Positions 27,278 through 36,035 of a stretch of DNA of 64,000 nt are shown here, in pieces. The notes under the pieces were generated by a model, which saw only the letters and a program-made list of their open reading frames with translations, had not been told where the DNA came from and did no database searches. Location: NCBI RefSeq assembly GCF_000015965.1, contig NC_009091.1, forward strand, positions 434,001 through 498,000, in the 5' to 3' direction. Position numbers and translations under genes: made by a program. Position 1 is the first letter of the stretch, and each line of letters opens with the position of its first letter. Source of the DNA: Prochlorococcus marinus str. MIT 9301. GTDB taxonomy: Bacteria > Cyanobacteriota > Cyanobacteriia > PCC-6307 > Cyanobiaceae.

Positions 27278-27703
27278 TTAAAAAGGTATTTCGTCAACTT
27301 CGGGTACTAAAGGTGAGCTATCCCAACTGGAGTTTTTAGTGCTTTCTTTATTTTCAAATGACTCATTATTTTCTTTTTTATCAGACTTAGAAAAATCAAC
27401 TGTCGATATTTGATGAATCTTTGAAGCTGTTAGTTCTGGTTGCTTTTCTTTCGTTCCGTCTTTTCTAGTAACAGAATTCATCTTTAGACGTCCCTCAATA
27501 ACAATATTTTGCCCCTCCTTTAGTTCATTCACCATTTCTTGGGCAATATTTCCCCATCCTACGATCTTGAGATCTCTTGTTGGATCTTCACTACGTAATC
27601 CTTTAAAATTAACAATCATTTCTGCAATTGGAGTTTGGTTTTCTTTGGTATACCTCATTTGGGGAGCGCTATTAATGACCGCCTGAATTAAACAATGATT
27701 CAT
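27278..27703 (-). CDS. ssb: Single-stranded DNA-binding protein
   Basis: 141 aa with an OB-fold SSB core: NHCLIQAVINSAPQMRYT, AEMIVNFKGL, LKIVGWGNIAQEMVNELKEGQNIVIEGRL and ELTASKIHQI. An acidic, Ser-rich tail follows and ends LVPEVDEIPF, matching the D-x-I-P-F acidic tip through which SSB recruits replication and repair proteins. It is a cyanobacterial variant that lacks the usual N-terminal MNxVxLxGR sequence. It starts at ATG 27703 and diverges from cobK by 28 bp. Confidence 0.9.
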   Translation of the reverse strand: MNHCLIQAVINSAPQMRYTKENQTPIAEMIVNFKGLRSEDPTRDLKIVGWGNIAQEMVNELKEGQNIVIEGRLKMNSVTRKDGTKEKQPELTASKIHQISTVDFSKSDKKENNESFENKESTKNSSWDSSPLVPEVDEIPF

Positions 27704-27731
27704 TACTTACTATTTAATTAAAGACATACTG

Positions 27732-28523
27732 ATGCAGAATCAAGGAAATTGCTATAAAAATGTTTGGATCCTATCAGGAACTTCGGATGGACCTATAATA
27801 GCTAATAGGCTTCTTGAACTTAATTATTCAGTCTTTGCAAGTGTTTTAACTTATAAAGCAGGGCAAGCTTATATTGAGAATCCAAAGTTACATATCATTA
27901 CGGGGAAATTAAATAATAAAGATCAAATAATTAATTTCATAAATAAAAATAAAATCACATGCGTTGTCGATGCTACTCATCCGTTTGCCGTAATAATTTC
28001 TAAAAATCTTAATAATGCATGTAAAGAGATTAATACACCGCTTTTACTATTTGAGAGGAAATCTCTAATAAATAACACTAATAATTTTTCTTATATTAAT
28101 GATTTAAAGGATATAAATAACGTTGATAATAAGAATATTCTTCTTGCAATAGGATCAAGATTCCTTAACGATACAGCTAATTATTATATGAATTGTAAAG
28201 CAAATGTATTTACAAGGGTACTTCCAACTTATGAAAGTATAACTAAAGCTTTTGGATCATGTATAAAAAATTCAAACATAGCGATACTTGAACCGAGTAA
28301 AAATAATAAAGGCATTTTAGAAAAAAAACTTTGTGATTTTTGGGAGATAGATTATGTTTTATGCAGAGAATCTGGAAGTTATTCTCAGAAAAACTGGGAG
28401 AGTATAGTTTCTGGAAGTAAAATGAAGTTATTTTTGGTTAAGAGGCCGAAAGTTAAAAATGATTATTCTTACTCTTTTGATCAATATCACAATTTGATAA
28501 ATCACATAATTAAAAAATATTGA
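27732..28523 (+). CDS. cobK: Precorrin-6A reductase
   Basis: NADPH-dependent step of cobalamin corrin-ring synthesis. The 263-aa product starts with VWILSGTSDGPIIANRLLE (nucleotide-binding), then VVDATHPFAVIISKNLNNACKE, the signature of CobK/CbiJ, and ends with FLVKRPK, also typical. It is very AT-rich. It lies 13 bp upstream of cutA on the same strand; with cobO (44755) it shows a corrinoid pathway. Confidence 0.93.
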   Translation: MQNQGNCYKNVWILSGTSDGPIIANRLLELNYSVFASVLTYKAGQAYIENPKLHIITGKLNNKDQIINFINKNKITCVVDATHPFAVIISKNLNNACKEINTPLLLFERKSLINNTNNFSYINDLKDINNVDNKNILLAIGSRFLNDTANYYMNCKANVFTRVLPTYESITKAFGSCIKNSNIAILEPSKNNKGILEKKLCDFWEIDYVLCRESGSYSQKNWESIVSGSKMKLFLVKRPKVKNDYSYSFDQYHNLINHIIKKY

Positions 28524-28536
28524 TGTTTAATTCATT

Positions 28537-28842
28537 ATGGAAGCATTAGTTATGATCACAACTGAATCAAGTAAAGGAAATGCTTTGCGAATGGCTAAAT
28601 TACTAATACAAAATAAACTTGCAGCTTGTGTTTCGATAAAGCAAATTTTTTCAATTTATATGTGGGATGATGAAATTGAAGAAACTAAAGAGTTTGAAAT
28701 CACAATAAAAAGTAAACTAGAATTTAAAGATCGTTTAATTGATTTCGTAAATAAAAATTCCACATATGATGTCCCTCAAATTATTTACAAAAAATACCAA
28801 GCTGAGTTGAAATATTATGATTGGTTGAATAAGACTATTTGA
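28537..28842 (+). CDS. cutA: CutA1 divalent-ion tolerance family protein
   Basis: 101 aa, normal for CutA1 trimers. Motifs: LVMITTESSKGNALRMAKLLIQNKLAACVSI (with the AACV segment), YMWDDEIEETKEFEITIKSK, TYDVPQIIY and YYDWLNKTI. The family is linked to copper tolerance in E. coli, but its general role is unclear. It follows cobK by 13 bp. Confidence 0.94.
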   Translation: MEALVMITTESSKGNALRMAKLLIQNKLAACVSIKQIFSIYMWDDEIEETKEFEITIKSKLEFKDRLIDFVNKNSTYDVPQIIYKKYQAELKYYDWLNKTI

Positions 28843-28848
28843 TTAAAA

Positions 28849-29850
28849 CTATTTTATTAACTCTTTAAGATCAATATCCGATCTAGATCCTAATTGCGTA
28901 ATTATTTGCCCCGCACAAATTGAAGCTATCTCTCCGCATTTTTTGAGGGACCAATTGTTTATTAATCCATGGATAAATCCTCCCGCATAGATATCTCCTG
29001 CTCCTGTAGTATCAATAATCTTGCCTTTCGTTATTGACTCTATTATTTCAACATTATTTTTGTTAACTATGAGAGAACCATTGCTTCCAAGAGTTACTAT
29101 GACTAATTCACATAAGGAAGAAAGGTCTTCTTGGCAGTTTGCTAATTTATCATTTTTAAATAGACTTAACACCTCGGATTCATTACAAAAAACAATATCT
29201 ACATATTCATAAATTAATTCCAAGAAACTCTCACGATGTCTATCTACACAAAACGAATCAGACAAAGAAAGTATTATTTTTGTATTAGATTGTTTTGCAA
29301 TTTGGGCGGCTTTAATAAAAGCTTTTTTAGCTAATTCGCTGTCCCATAAATATCCTTCTAAATATAAGTATTTACTTTCCTTAATTACAGTAAAGTCAAT
29401 ATCTTTTGGTTCAAACTCTACAGATGCTCCTAGGTAAGTGCACATAGTTCTTTGTGCATCAGGTGTAACCAAAATGATTGAATGAGCTGTTGGAGCACCT
29501 TCAATAGTTGGTGGAGTATTAAATAAAGTTTTACTTTTTTTTATATCGTCAGAAAAGAAATTCCCAAATTGATCATTTTTTACTCTTCCTATAAACTGCA
29601 CATAATTGCCCAATTCTGCTAAAGAAACAACGGTATTTGCTGAGGACCCACCTGAAATTTGTTTGCTCACTTTGCAATTTTCTAACAATCTCTGAGATTC
29701 ATCAGAATTAATTAGATTCATTGATCCTTTATCAAGATTATTTATCTCAAGAAACTTATCTTCAATATTTACAATAATATCTACTATTGCGTTGCCCAGA
29801 CCAATGAGATCAACTTTTTTATGTTCAGAATGTCTAAAGGATTCCTTCAT
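28849..29850 (-). CDS. PfkB-family sugar/adenosine kinase
   Basis: 333-aa ribokinase-fold kinase. Signature 1 is GGSSANTVVSLAELG; signature 2 is DTTGAGDIYAGGFIHGL with the catalytic Asp. The N-terminal LIGLGNAIVDIIVNIEDKFL and the lid region are closest to adenosine-kinase-like PfkB proteins of cyanobacteria, but the substrate cannot be fixed by eye. Its place 15 bp after purA would suit purine-nucleoside salvage. It converges on cutA (6 bp). Confidence 0.9.
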   Translation of the reverse strand: MKESFRHSEHKKVDLIGLGNAIVDIIVNIEDKFLEINNLDKGSMNLINSDESQRLLENCKVSKQISGGSSANTVVSLAELGNYVQFIGRVKNDQFGNFFSDDIKKSKTLFNTPPTIEGAPTAHSIILVTPDAQRTMCTYLGASVEFEPKDIDFTVIKESKYLYLEGYLWDSELAKKAFIKAAQIAKQSNTKIILSLSDSFCVDRHRESFLELIYEYVDIVFCNESEVLSLFKNDKLANCQEDLSSLCELVIVTLGSNGSLIVNKNNVEIIESITKGKIIDTTGAGDIYAGGFIHGLINNWSLKKCGEIASICAGQIITQLGSRSDIDLKELIK

Positions 29851-29865
29851 TAATTTGGAACTAAA

Positions 29866-31230
<1,365 letters not shown>

Positions 31231-31257
31231 TTACTTTTAAAAAGTAAATGAATTGTA

Positions 31258-31695
31258 TCAACTTTCTCTTAGAACCATTTTTTCAGCAAGAGAAAATTCT
31301 TTGCTTAAACGCTCCTTAAGTTTATCTGGTAAAGGTCTACTTGCAAAGTTTTTGTAATGACCTGCCATAGCATTTAATGCTGTTTGCATTGTGGTAAATG
31401 ATTGCGTTTTATTCACCATCCCTCTATTTCTATATCTGGAAATATAGTCAGTTATGAGTGTAAGAGCCTCACTCCTTATTTCATCTTTGTTTGGAGAATC
31501 TTTCGGAGTATCAACAGCTGATTGTAATGTTTTAACAACTGAAATTGTATCTTTTGTGTAGTCACCTGTCATAGCGGTTTTTGCAGCTATAGAAGGGGAA
31601 CTAAATAGTGTAAACACAACAATTAAGGATATTGCAAAAGATATAGCTTTGGAAAGATTCTTAAAAAATAATTTTGATGTCCATTTCAGTAACAT
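31258..31695 (-). CDS. psb27: Photosystem II assembly/repair protein Psb27
   Basis: Binds CP43 on the lumenal side during PSII assembly and repair. From ATG 31695 the product is 145 aa; an ATG at 31725 overlaps the proS stop (ATGA) and would add 10 residues. A signal peptide of ~38 residues ends SPSIAAK. The mature part has the Psb27 core: TGDYTKDTISVVKTLQSA, PNKDEIRSEALTLITDYISRYR, SFTTMQTALNALAGHY-type sequence (here NAMAGHY) and RPLPDKLKERL. I see no lipobox Cys, unlike the lipid-anchored Psb27 of other cyanobacteria. Confidence 0.93.
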   Translation of the reverse strand: MLLKWTSKLFFKNLSKAISFAISLIVVFTLFSSPSIAAKTAMTGDYTKDTISVVKTLQSAVDTPKDSPNKDEIRSEALTLITDYISRYRNRGMVNKTQSFTTMQTALNAMAGHYKNFASRPLPDKLKERLSKEFSLAEKMVLRES

Positions 31696-31721
31696 AACTT
31701 TGCTCCCAAAAAAAATAAGCC

Positions 31722-33524
31722 TCAAGACTTTTTATTGTACATTATTTCAGATTCGGAAATAAATGTTTCTAACAATTTATCAGTACTAATTTTAATCTTA
31801 GTATTATTTGTTCTGCAAAAAAGTTCTACTTCTTTATTAATAGAATCTCTGCCAATAATTACCTGAAAAGGAATACCAATTAATTCCGCATCTTTAAATT
31901 TCACTCCAGCCCTATCGTTTCTATCATCTAGAAGGACATCAATTTTATTAATTAAAAAGTTGTTGTAGATTTGCTCAGTAAGATCACTTTGAATAGGATC
32001 TTTTAGGTTTGTTGGGATAATAATCACTTCAAAAGGAGAAATCTGGATAGGCCAGCAAATTCCTTTTTGATCATGATTCTGTTCGATAGCAGCTTGAGCT
32101 ATTCTTGTCACTCCTATTCCGTAACAACCCATCCATAAATTTTTTAACTGACCGTCCTTATCAGAGAACTTTGCATTTAATTTTTCACTATATTTCTGAC
32201 CTAGTTGGAAAATATGTCCAATCTCGATACCCTTTTTTTCTTTAAGTTCTTCATCATCATCAATGCTTATTTTATCTCCTTTTTTTGCATTTCTTATATC
32301 CCCAATTAGATAGTTTTTTGAATTAAAAGAAAATTCTTGAAAAACTTTATGGAAATTAACTTTATTCCCACCACTTATAAACTTTGAAAGGTCACTTGCA
32401 GAATGGTCAATTATTCTTGTCCATTTTTTCTCCCAATTAGAACTAGCTTTAATAGTTTTATTATCTAAATCTGGCCCAATAAAACCTAAGGGTAAATCAA
32501 CTAGATTTTTTTCGATAGTATTTTTGTCTTCAATCTTTTTAAGATTAAGGAGATTGAAGTGATGAAGTTTATTGATTAAGTTAAAAAGCTTTACTTCATT
32601 AATGTGTTGATCGCCTCTTACGCATGCAAGAATTGGGGCATTAAATTCATTTTCGAACTGTGCAAGTAATATTACTACTTTAATAATCTGACTTGGGTCT
32701 AAATTGTTATTATCACAAACTTCTTGGATTGTTTTTTGATTAGGCGTTTCCAACCACTCTGCAATATTATCTTTTAGTGGAATAGGTTGAGAGGGTAGAG
32801 AAACAGCTTTTTCGATATTGGCAGCATAAGAACCACTTTGAGTGAACAAAATAGAATCTTCCCCAGCATCAGCAGTGACCATAAATTCTTTAGATGAAGC
32901 ACCGCCAATTGCTCCACTATCAGCATCAACCCCTACTGTCTGCAGTCCACAAGATTCAAAAATATTTTCATAAGCATTGCCCACCTTTTCATAGAAAGAA
33001 GCTAGATCGTTTTCTGAAGAATGAAAAGAATAGCCATCTTTCATTATGAATTCTCTACTTCTCATCAATCCAAACCTTGGCCTTATTTCATCTCTAAATT
33101 TTGTCTGAATTTGGTAAAAACATTGAGGTAATTGCTTATAGGAGTTGATGGTCTCTGATGCAATACTCGTGATCACCTCTTCGTGAGTTGGTGCTAAACC
33201 AAATTCTTTACCTTGTCTATCTTTGAGATTAAACATTATTCCTTCACCTGCGGTATATCCTTCCCACCTTTCACTTTTTTTCCATAAATCTGCAGGATGA
33301 AGTTGAGGTAATAGCAATTTTGTACAACCAATACTATTAAGTTCTTTCTCTATTATTGCGGATATTTTTTCAACAACTCTAAGCATTAGTGGCATGTATG
33401 CATAAATACCACTGTTAACTCTGCGAATATACCCAGCTTTTAAGAGTAATTGATGTGAAATAATCTCAGCTTCAGAAGGTGTGTCACGAAGTGTCCCCAG
33501 AGGAAATGAGGTTGTCACGCGCAT
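31722..33524 (-). CDS. proS: Prolyl-tRNA synthetase
   Basis: Class II synthetase, bacterial type, 600 aa, with the usual editing insertion (about residues 225-400) between motifs 2 and 3. Visible: SGIYAYMPLMLRVVEKI, APTHEEVITSI, FRDEIRPRFGLMRSREFIMKDGYSFH, GAIGGASSKEFMVT, MGCYGIGVTRIAQAAIEQ and DDRNDRAGVKFKDAELIGIP. It starts at ATG 33524. The ribosome site AAGG (33538-33535 on the coding strand) lies in the 3' arm of an inverted repeat. It is probably first in the operon proS - psb27 - purA - PfkB kinase. Confidence 0.96.
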   Translation of the reverse strand: MRVTTSFPLGTLRDTPSEAEIISHQLLLKAGYIRRVNSGIYAYMPLMLRVVEKISAIIEKELNSIGCTKLLLPQLHPADLWKKSERWEGYTAGEGIMFNLKDRQGKEFGLAPTHEEVITSIASETINSYKQLPQCFYQIQTKFRDEIRPRFGLMRSREFIMKDGYSFHSSENDLASFYEKVGNAYENIFESCGLQTVGVDADSGAIGGASSKEFMVTADAGEDSILFTQSGSYAANIEKAVSLPSQPIPLKDNIAEWLETPNQKTIQEVCDNNNLDPSQIIKVVILLAQFENEFNAPILACVRGDQHINEVKLFNLINKLHHFNLLNLKKIEDKNTIEKNLVDLPLGFIGPDLDNKTIKASSNWEKKWTRIIDHSASDLSKFISGGNKVNFHKVFQEFSFNSKNYLIGDIRNAKKGDKISIDDDEELKEKKGIEIGHIFQLGQKYSEKLNAKFSDKDGQLKNLWMGCYGIGVTRIAQAAIEQNHDQKGICWPIQISPFEVIIIPTNLKDPIQSDLTEQIYNNFLINKIDVLLDDRNDRAGVKFKDAELIGIPFQVIIGRDSINKEVELFCRTNNTKIKISTDKLLETFISESEIMYNKKS

Positions 33525-33530
33525 ACAGAA

Positions 33531-33564
33531 AAATCCTTAATAAAATTAATTTTATCAATTAAGG
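33531..33564 (-). promoter_or_regulatory. Possible hairpin covering the proS ribosome-binding site
   Basis: CCTTAAT (coding-strand 5' arm, 33564-33558) can pair with ATTAAGG (33541-33535), which contains the AAGG of the proS ribosome site. The inner AAAATTAATTTT is itself self-complementary. Folding would hide the site. The stem is AT-rich and weak, so this may be chance. Confidence 0.25.
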
Positions 33565-33697
33565 TGAAAAAATAATTTAAAGTGTCTTGAGTCCCTCAAC
33601 ACGGCTAGTCTAAGAATATTCTTTCTGCTAACTTCTTCAGTAATGAAGTTCAAACTCTTTAAAAAGTTCATTACAACTTAATCATTTTCTTAAGTTT

Positions 33698-34048
33698 ATG
33701 GAAAATATAGATTCCAATATTTCTAGTGAAGAGGAATTAGTAGGTATTGATGAAGTTCAAAAATTCCTTAATAGATCAAGAGCTTCTGTCTATAGGTATA
33801 CAAATACAGATTTAAGAAATCTAAACCCTAGTTTTAATCCAAGAAAATTAAATCCCGAATTTAGGACTGATCAAAAAGACCCTCTCAAATTCCATCCTAA
33901 TGAAGTTGCAAGATTTGCAAAAGATATTTTAAGAATAAAGGAAGTCACTGTAGAGGTCTTTAATACACCTTCATCCGCTGCTCAAAATATACTGGCGCAA
34001 ATATTAGACGAACTAAAATCTATTAGGTCTTTGCTAGAAAAAGAGTAA
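33698..34048 (+). CDS. Small helix-turn-helix DNA-binding protein
   Basis: 116 aa. Residues ~15-35 (VGIDEVQKFLNRSRASVYRYTN) form a winged HTH/excisionase-type DNA-binding motif. A basic, Asn/Pro-rich linker (LNPSFNPRKLNPEFRTDQKDPLKFHPNEVARFAKDILR) continues the pattern of MerR/excisionase-like domains, where FxxxEV leads into the wing. The C-terminal helix (LAQILDELKSIRSLLEKE) suggests dimerisation. Target unknown. It diverges from proS across 173 bp and might regulate that region. Confidence 0.78.
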   Translation: MENIDSNISSEEELVGIDEVQKFLNRSRASVYRYTNTDLRNLNPSFNPRKLNPEFRTDQKDPLKFHPNEVARFAKDILRIKEVTVEVFNTPSSAAQNILAQILDELKSIRSLLEKE

Positions 34049-34144
34049 TTAAAAAGTCGCCAATCAATGTTTTGATTTATTGACATTTTGAATGTAGGAT
34101 AATGTTGTTTAATTATCTCCTTAATCTTTACTAATTAAGAGTTC

Positions 34145-34399
34145 TTGAGTTACACGAAATCAAAGCAGTTTATTCAAAGTAAATCAAGCGAAGAATCCTC
34201 CAATGGTTCTGCTCGAAATGATTTTGAAAGAGATGATGATGACCCCTTAAGTATAAGGAGTTTATCCATAACATCTTTAGGTATGATTTTTGCCTTTTTG
34301 ACAATTTTTTTACCTTCAATAAGCATTTTAATTGGTAGACCTTTATCTCAAGGTAACGAGATAATTCATAATCACGATTTTAAAAAAGATGGACCTTAG
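34145..34399 (+). CDS. Small single-pass membrane protein
   Basis: 84 residues from a TTG start at 34145. A hydrophilic, Ser/Asp-rich N-terminus (about 40 residues with an acidic run RDDDDP-like) precedes one or two membrane passes (SITSLGMIFAFLTIFLPSISILIG). The C-terminus is short and charged. No family is recognised. It overlaps the second pyrophosphatase gene by 11 bp, so the two are probably translationally coupled. Confidence 0.7.
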   Translation: MSYTKSKQFIQSKSSEESSNGSARNDFERDDDDPLSIRSLSITSLGMIFAFLTIFLPSISILIGRPLSQGNEIIHNHDFKKDGP

Positions 34400-34943
34400 T
34401 TCAATACCTCCATCTCCAATGAAGGGAATAGTGAATATTGTTGTTGAAATACCTGCAGGTAGTAGGAATAAATATGAATATTGCTCTGAAGCAGGAATAA
34501 TGGCCCTAGACAGAGTATTACATTCTTCAGTGAGGTACCCTTTTGATTATGGTTTTATCCCAAATACCCTTGCTGATGATGGAGCTCCCCTTGATGCAAT
34601 GGTGATAATGGACGAACCTACTTTTGCAGGTTGTCTAATAAAAGCTAGACCTATTGGAGTTTTGGATATGCATGATTGTGGAGCATATGATGGAAAACTT
34701 TTATGTGTGCCTATGGCTAATCCTAGGCAGGCTAATATAGTGAGTATTAATCAAATTGCTCCTAATCAGCTTGAGGATGTTGCAGAATTTTTTAGAACAA
34801 GTAAGGGACTCGATGGAAGAACAGTTCAAATTGATGGTTGGAGGGATTTTGATGTAGTTGAAAATTTGTTGAAAAGTTGTATGCCTCTAAAAAAGAAAAA
34901 CTTTAAAGTACTTAAGAAATCAAATATTAGTAAATTAAATTGA
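34389..34943 (+). CDS. Second family-I pyrophosphatase paralogue with altered active site
   Basis: 184 aa, clearly family I: VVEIPAGSRNKYEY (E20, K28, E30), DRVLHSSVRYPFDYGFIPNT (R42, Y50, Y54), ARPIGVLDMHD. The metal loop reads D64-G-A66-P-L-D69 where active enzymes have D-G-D-P-x-D, so the Asp equivalent to E. coli D67, implicated in activating the attacking water, is Ala. The Tyr of the YK pair is also replaced (S138-K139). D96, D101 and K103 remain. Activity is likely weak or redirected. It overlaps its neighbours on both sides (11 bp and 4 bp). Confidence 0.88.
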   Translation: MDLSSIPPSPMKGIVNIVVEIPAGSRNKYEYCSEAGIMALDRVLHSSVRYPFDYGFIPNTLADDGAPLDAMVIMDEPTFAGCLIKARPIGVLDMHDCGAYDGKLLCVPMANPRQANIVSINQIAPNQLEDVAEFFRTSKGLDGRTVQIDGWRDFDVVENLLKSCMPLKKKNFKVLKKSNISKLN

Positions 34944-35293
34944 AAAAGATAATTTTTTATAGTTATTTAAAATGCTCTACGTGCCGAAAAGCTGCAAAGT
35001 GGCTTGAAAGCAAAGATTTTGAATTTCAGTTAATTGATATTGTAAAAGAACCGCCACTTGTTAATTATTTAAATCTAGCCTTAGAACAATACTCTGACGA
35101 TAAGAAAAGGATTTTTAATACAAGGGGTAAAGCCTTTAAAACTCTTAATCTTGATATTGATCGTTTGTCAAAAGAAATTATTCAACTTCTTTTAAGTGAT
35201 GGTAAATTAATAAAAAGACCATTTTTAATTTACGAAGGAAAAAAAGTAATTTTAGGTTTTAACGAAATTGAATATGCAAAAGATTTTATATAA
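34940..35293 (+). CDS. Spx/ArsC-family thioredoxin-fold protein
   Basis: 117 aa. The N-terminus IIFYSYLKCSTCRKAAKWLESKD has the C12-x-x-C15 motif of Spx/MgsR/YffB-type proteins; KRPFLIYEGKKVILGF near residue 92 carries the conserved Arg-Pro of the ArsC fold. It could be an arsenate-reductase-like oxidoreductase or a thiol-redox regulator; the CxxC favours the Spx/YffB side. The start is TTG 34940, sharing TTGA with the preceding stop. It precedes lepB by 29 bp. Confidence 0.85.
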   Translation: MKKIIFYSYLKCSTCRKAAKWLESKDFEFQLIDIVKEPPLVNYLNLALEQYSDDKKRIFNTRGKAFKTLNLDIDRLSKEIIQLLLSDGKLIKRPFLIYEGKKVILGFNEIEYAKDFI

Positions 35294-35322
35294 GTTTAGA
35301 AAATCAAGCTTTTATTAATCCT

Positions 35323-35982
35323 ATGACTGGTTCCATAAAAAGTTTTTTAAAAGAATGGGGTCTACTAATTTTATTAACTTTTTTTGTTTCTTCTTGTAGA
35401 TCATTTTTTGCAGAACCACGTTATATCCCTTCTGGTTCAATGCTCCCAGAATTACAAATAAATGATAGGTTAATTATTGAAAAATTTTCGCTAAGAAACT
35501 CTTTACCAAAAAGAGGAGATATTGTTGTTTTTAACTCACCTTACTCGTTTGACAAAAAATTAATTTCATCAAGAGCTAAGCCCTTACCAAAAAAAAGATA
35601 TTGTTTTTTTATGAGTTTTCCCCCAATGTCGTTTATTCCTGGTTTAAGGGATCAAGCTTGCGATGCCTATATTAAAAGAGTGGTAGCAATTCCAGGAGAA
35701 ATTGTAAGTGTAAACTCTAATGGTGAATTAATAATAAATAATAAATTAATTCCTGAACCCTATGTCTCTTATAAGTGCTCATTATCCCTTTTTAATAAAT
35801 GTGGTGAATTTGAAAATATAAAGGTGCCAGAAGATCATTTTTTAGTTTTAGGTGATAATAGGGCAAATAGCTGGGATGGAAGATATTGGCCTGGAAGTAA
35901 ATTTCTTCATAAAAAAGAGATAATTGGTAAAGCATATTTCAGATTTTGGCCTCTTAATCAAGTTGGCTTTTTCAGTAAATAA
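35323..35982 (+). CDS. lepB: Signal peptidase I
   Basis: Membrane protease that removes signal peptides. 219 aa with an N-terminal membrane anchor (LLILLTFFVSS). The catalytic Ser is S39 in YIPSGSMLPELQINDR, and Lys K118 is in YIKRVVAIPGE. The GDNRANSWDGRYWP box follows. The segment between the catalytic residues (about 72-112) is longer than in the minimal family and contains Cys residues. It is last in the 34145-35982 operon and is convergent with the phosphoglycerate-mutase gene. Confidence 0.95.
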   Translation: MTGSIKSFLKEWGLLILLTFFVSSCRSFFAEPRYIPSGSMLPELQINDRLIIEKFSLRNSLPKRGDIVVFNSPYSFDKKLISSRAKPLPKKRYCFFMSFPPMSFIPGLRDQACDAYIKRVVAIPGEIVSVNSNGELIINNKLIPEPYVSYKCSLSLFNKCGEFENIKVPEDHFLVLGDNRANSWDGRYWPGSKFLHKKEIIGKAYFRFWPLNQVGFFSK

Positions 35983-36035
35983 AGCCTTTTTTCTGACTCT
36001 GACTTCATCAAAATAAATTTTTAACAAGGCTTATT

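Noticed and set aside
35970-36035. Bidirectional terminator between lepB and the phosphoglycerate-mutase gene
   Set aside because: The complementary words (AAATAAAGCC and GGCTTATTTT) are imperfect and about 35 nt apart; the stem would be weak.
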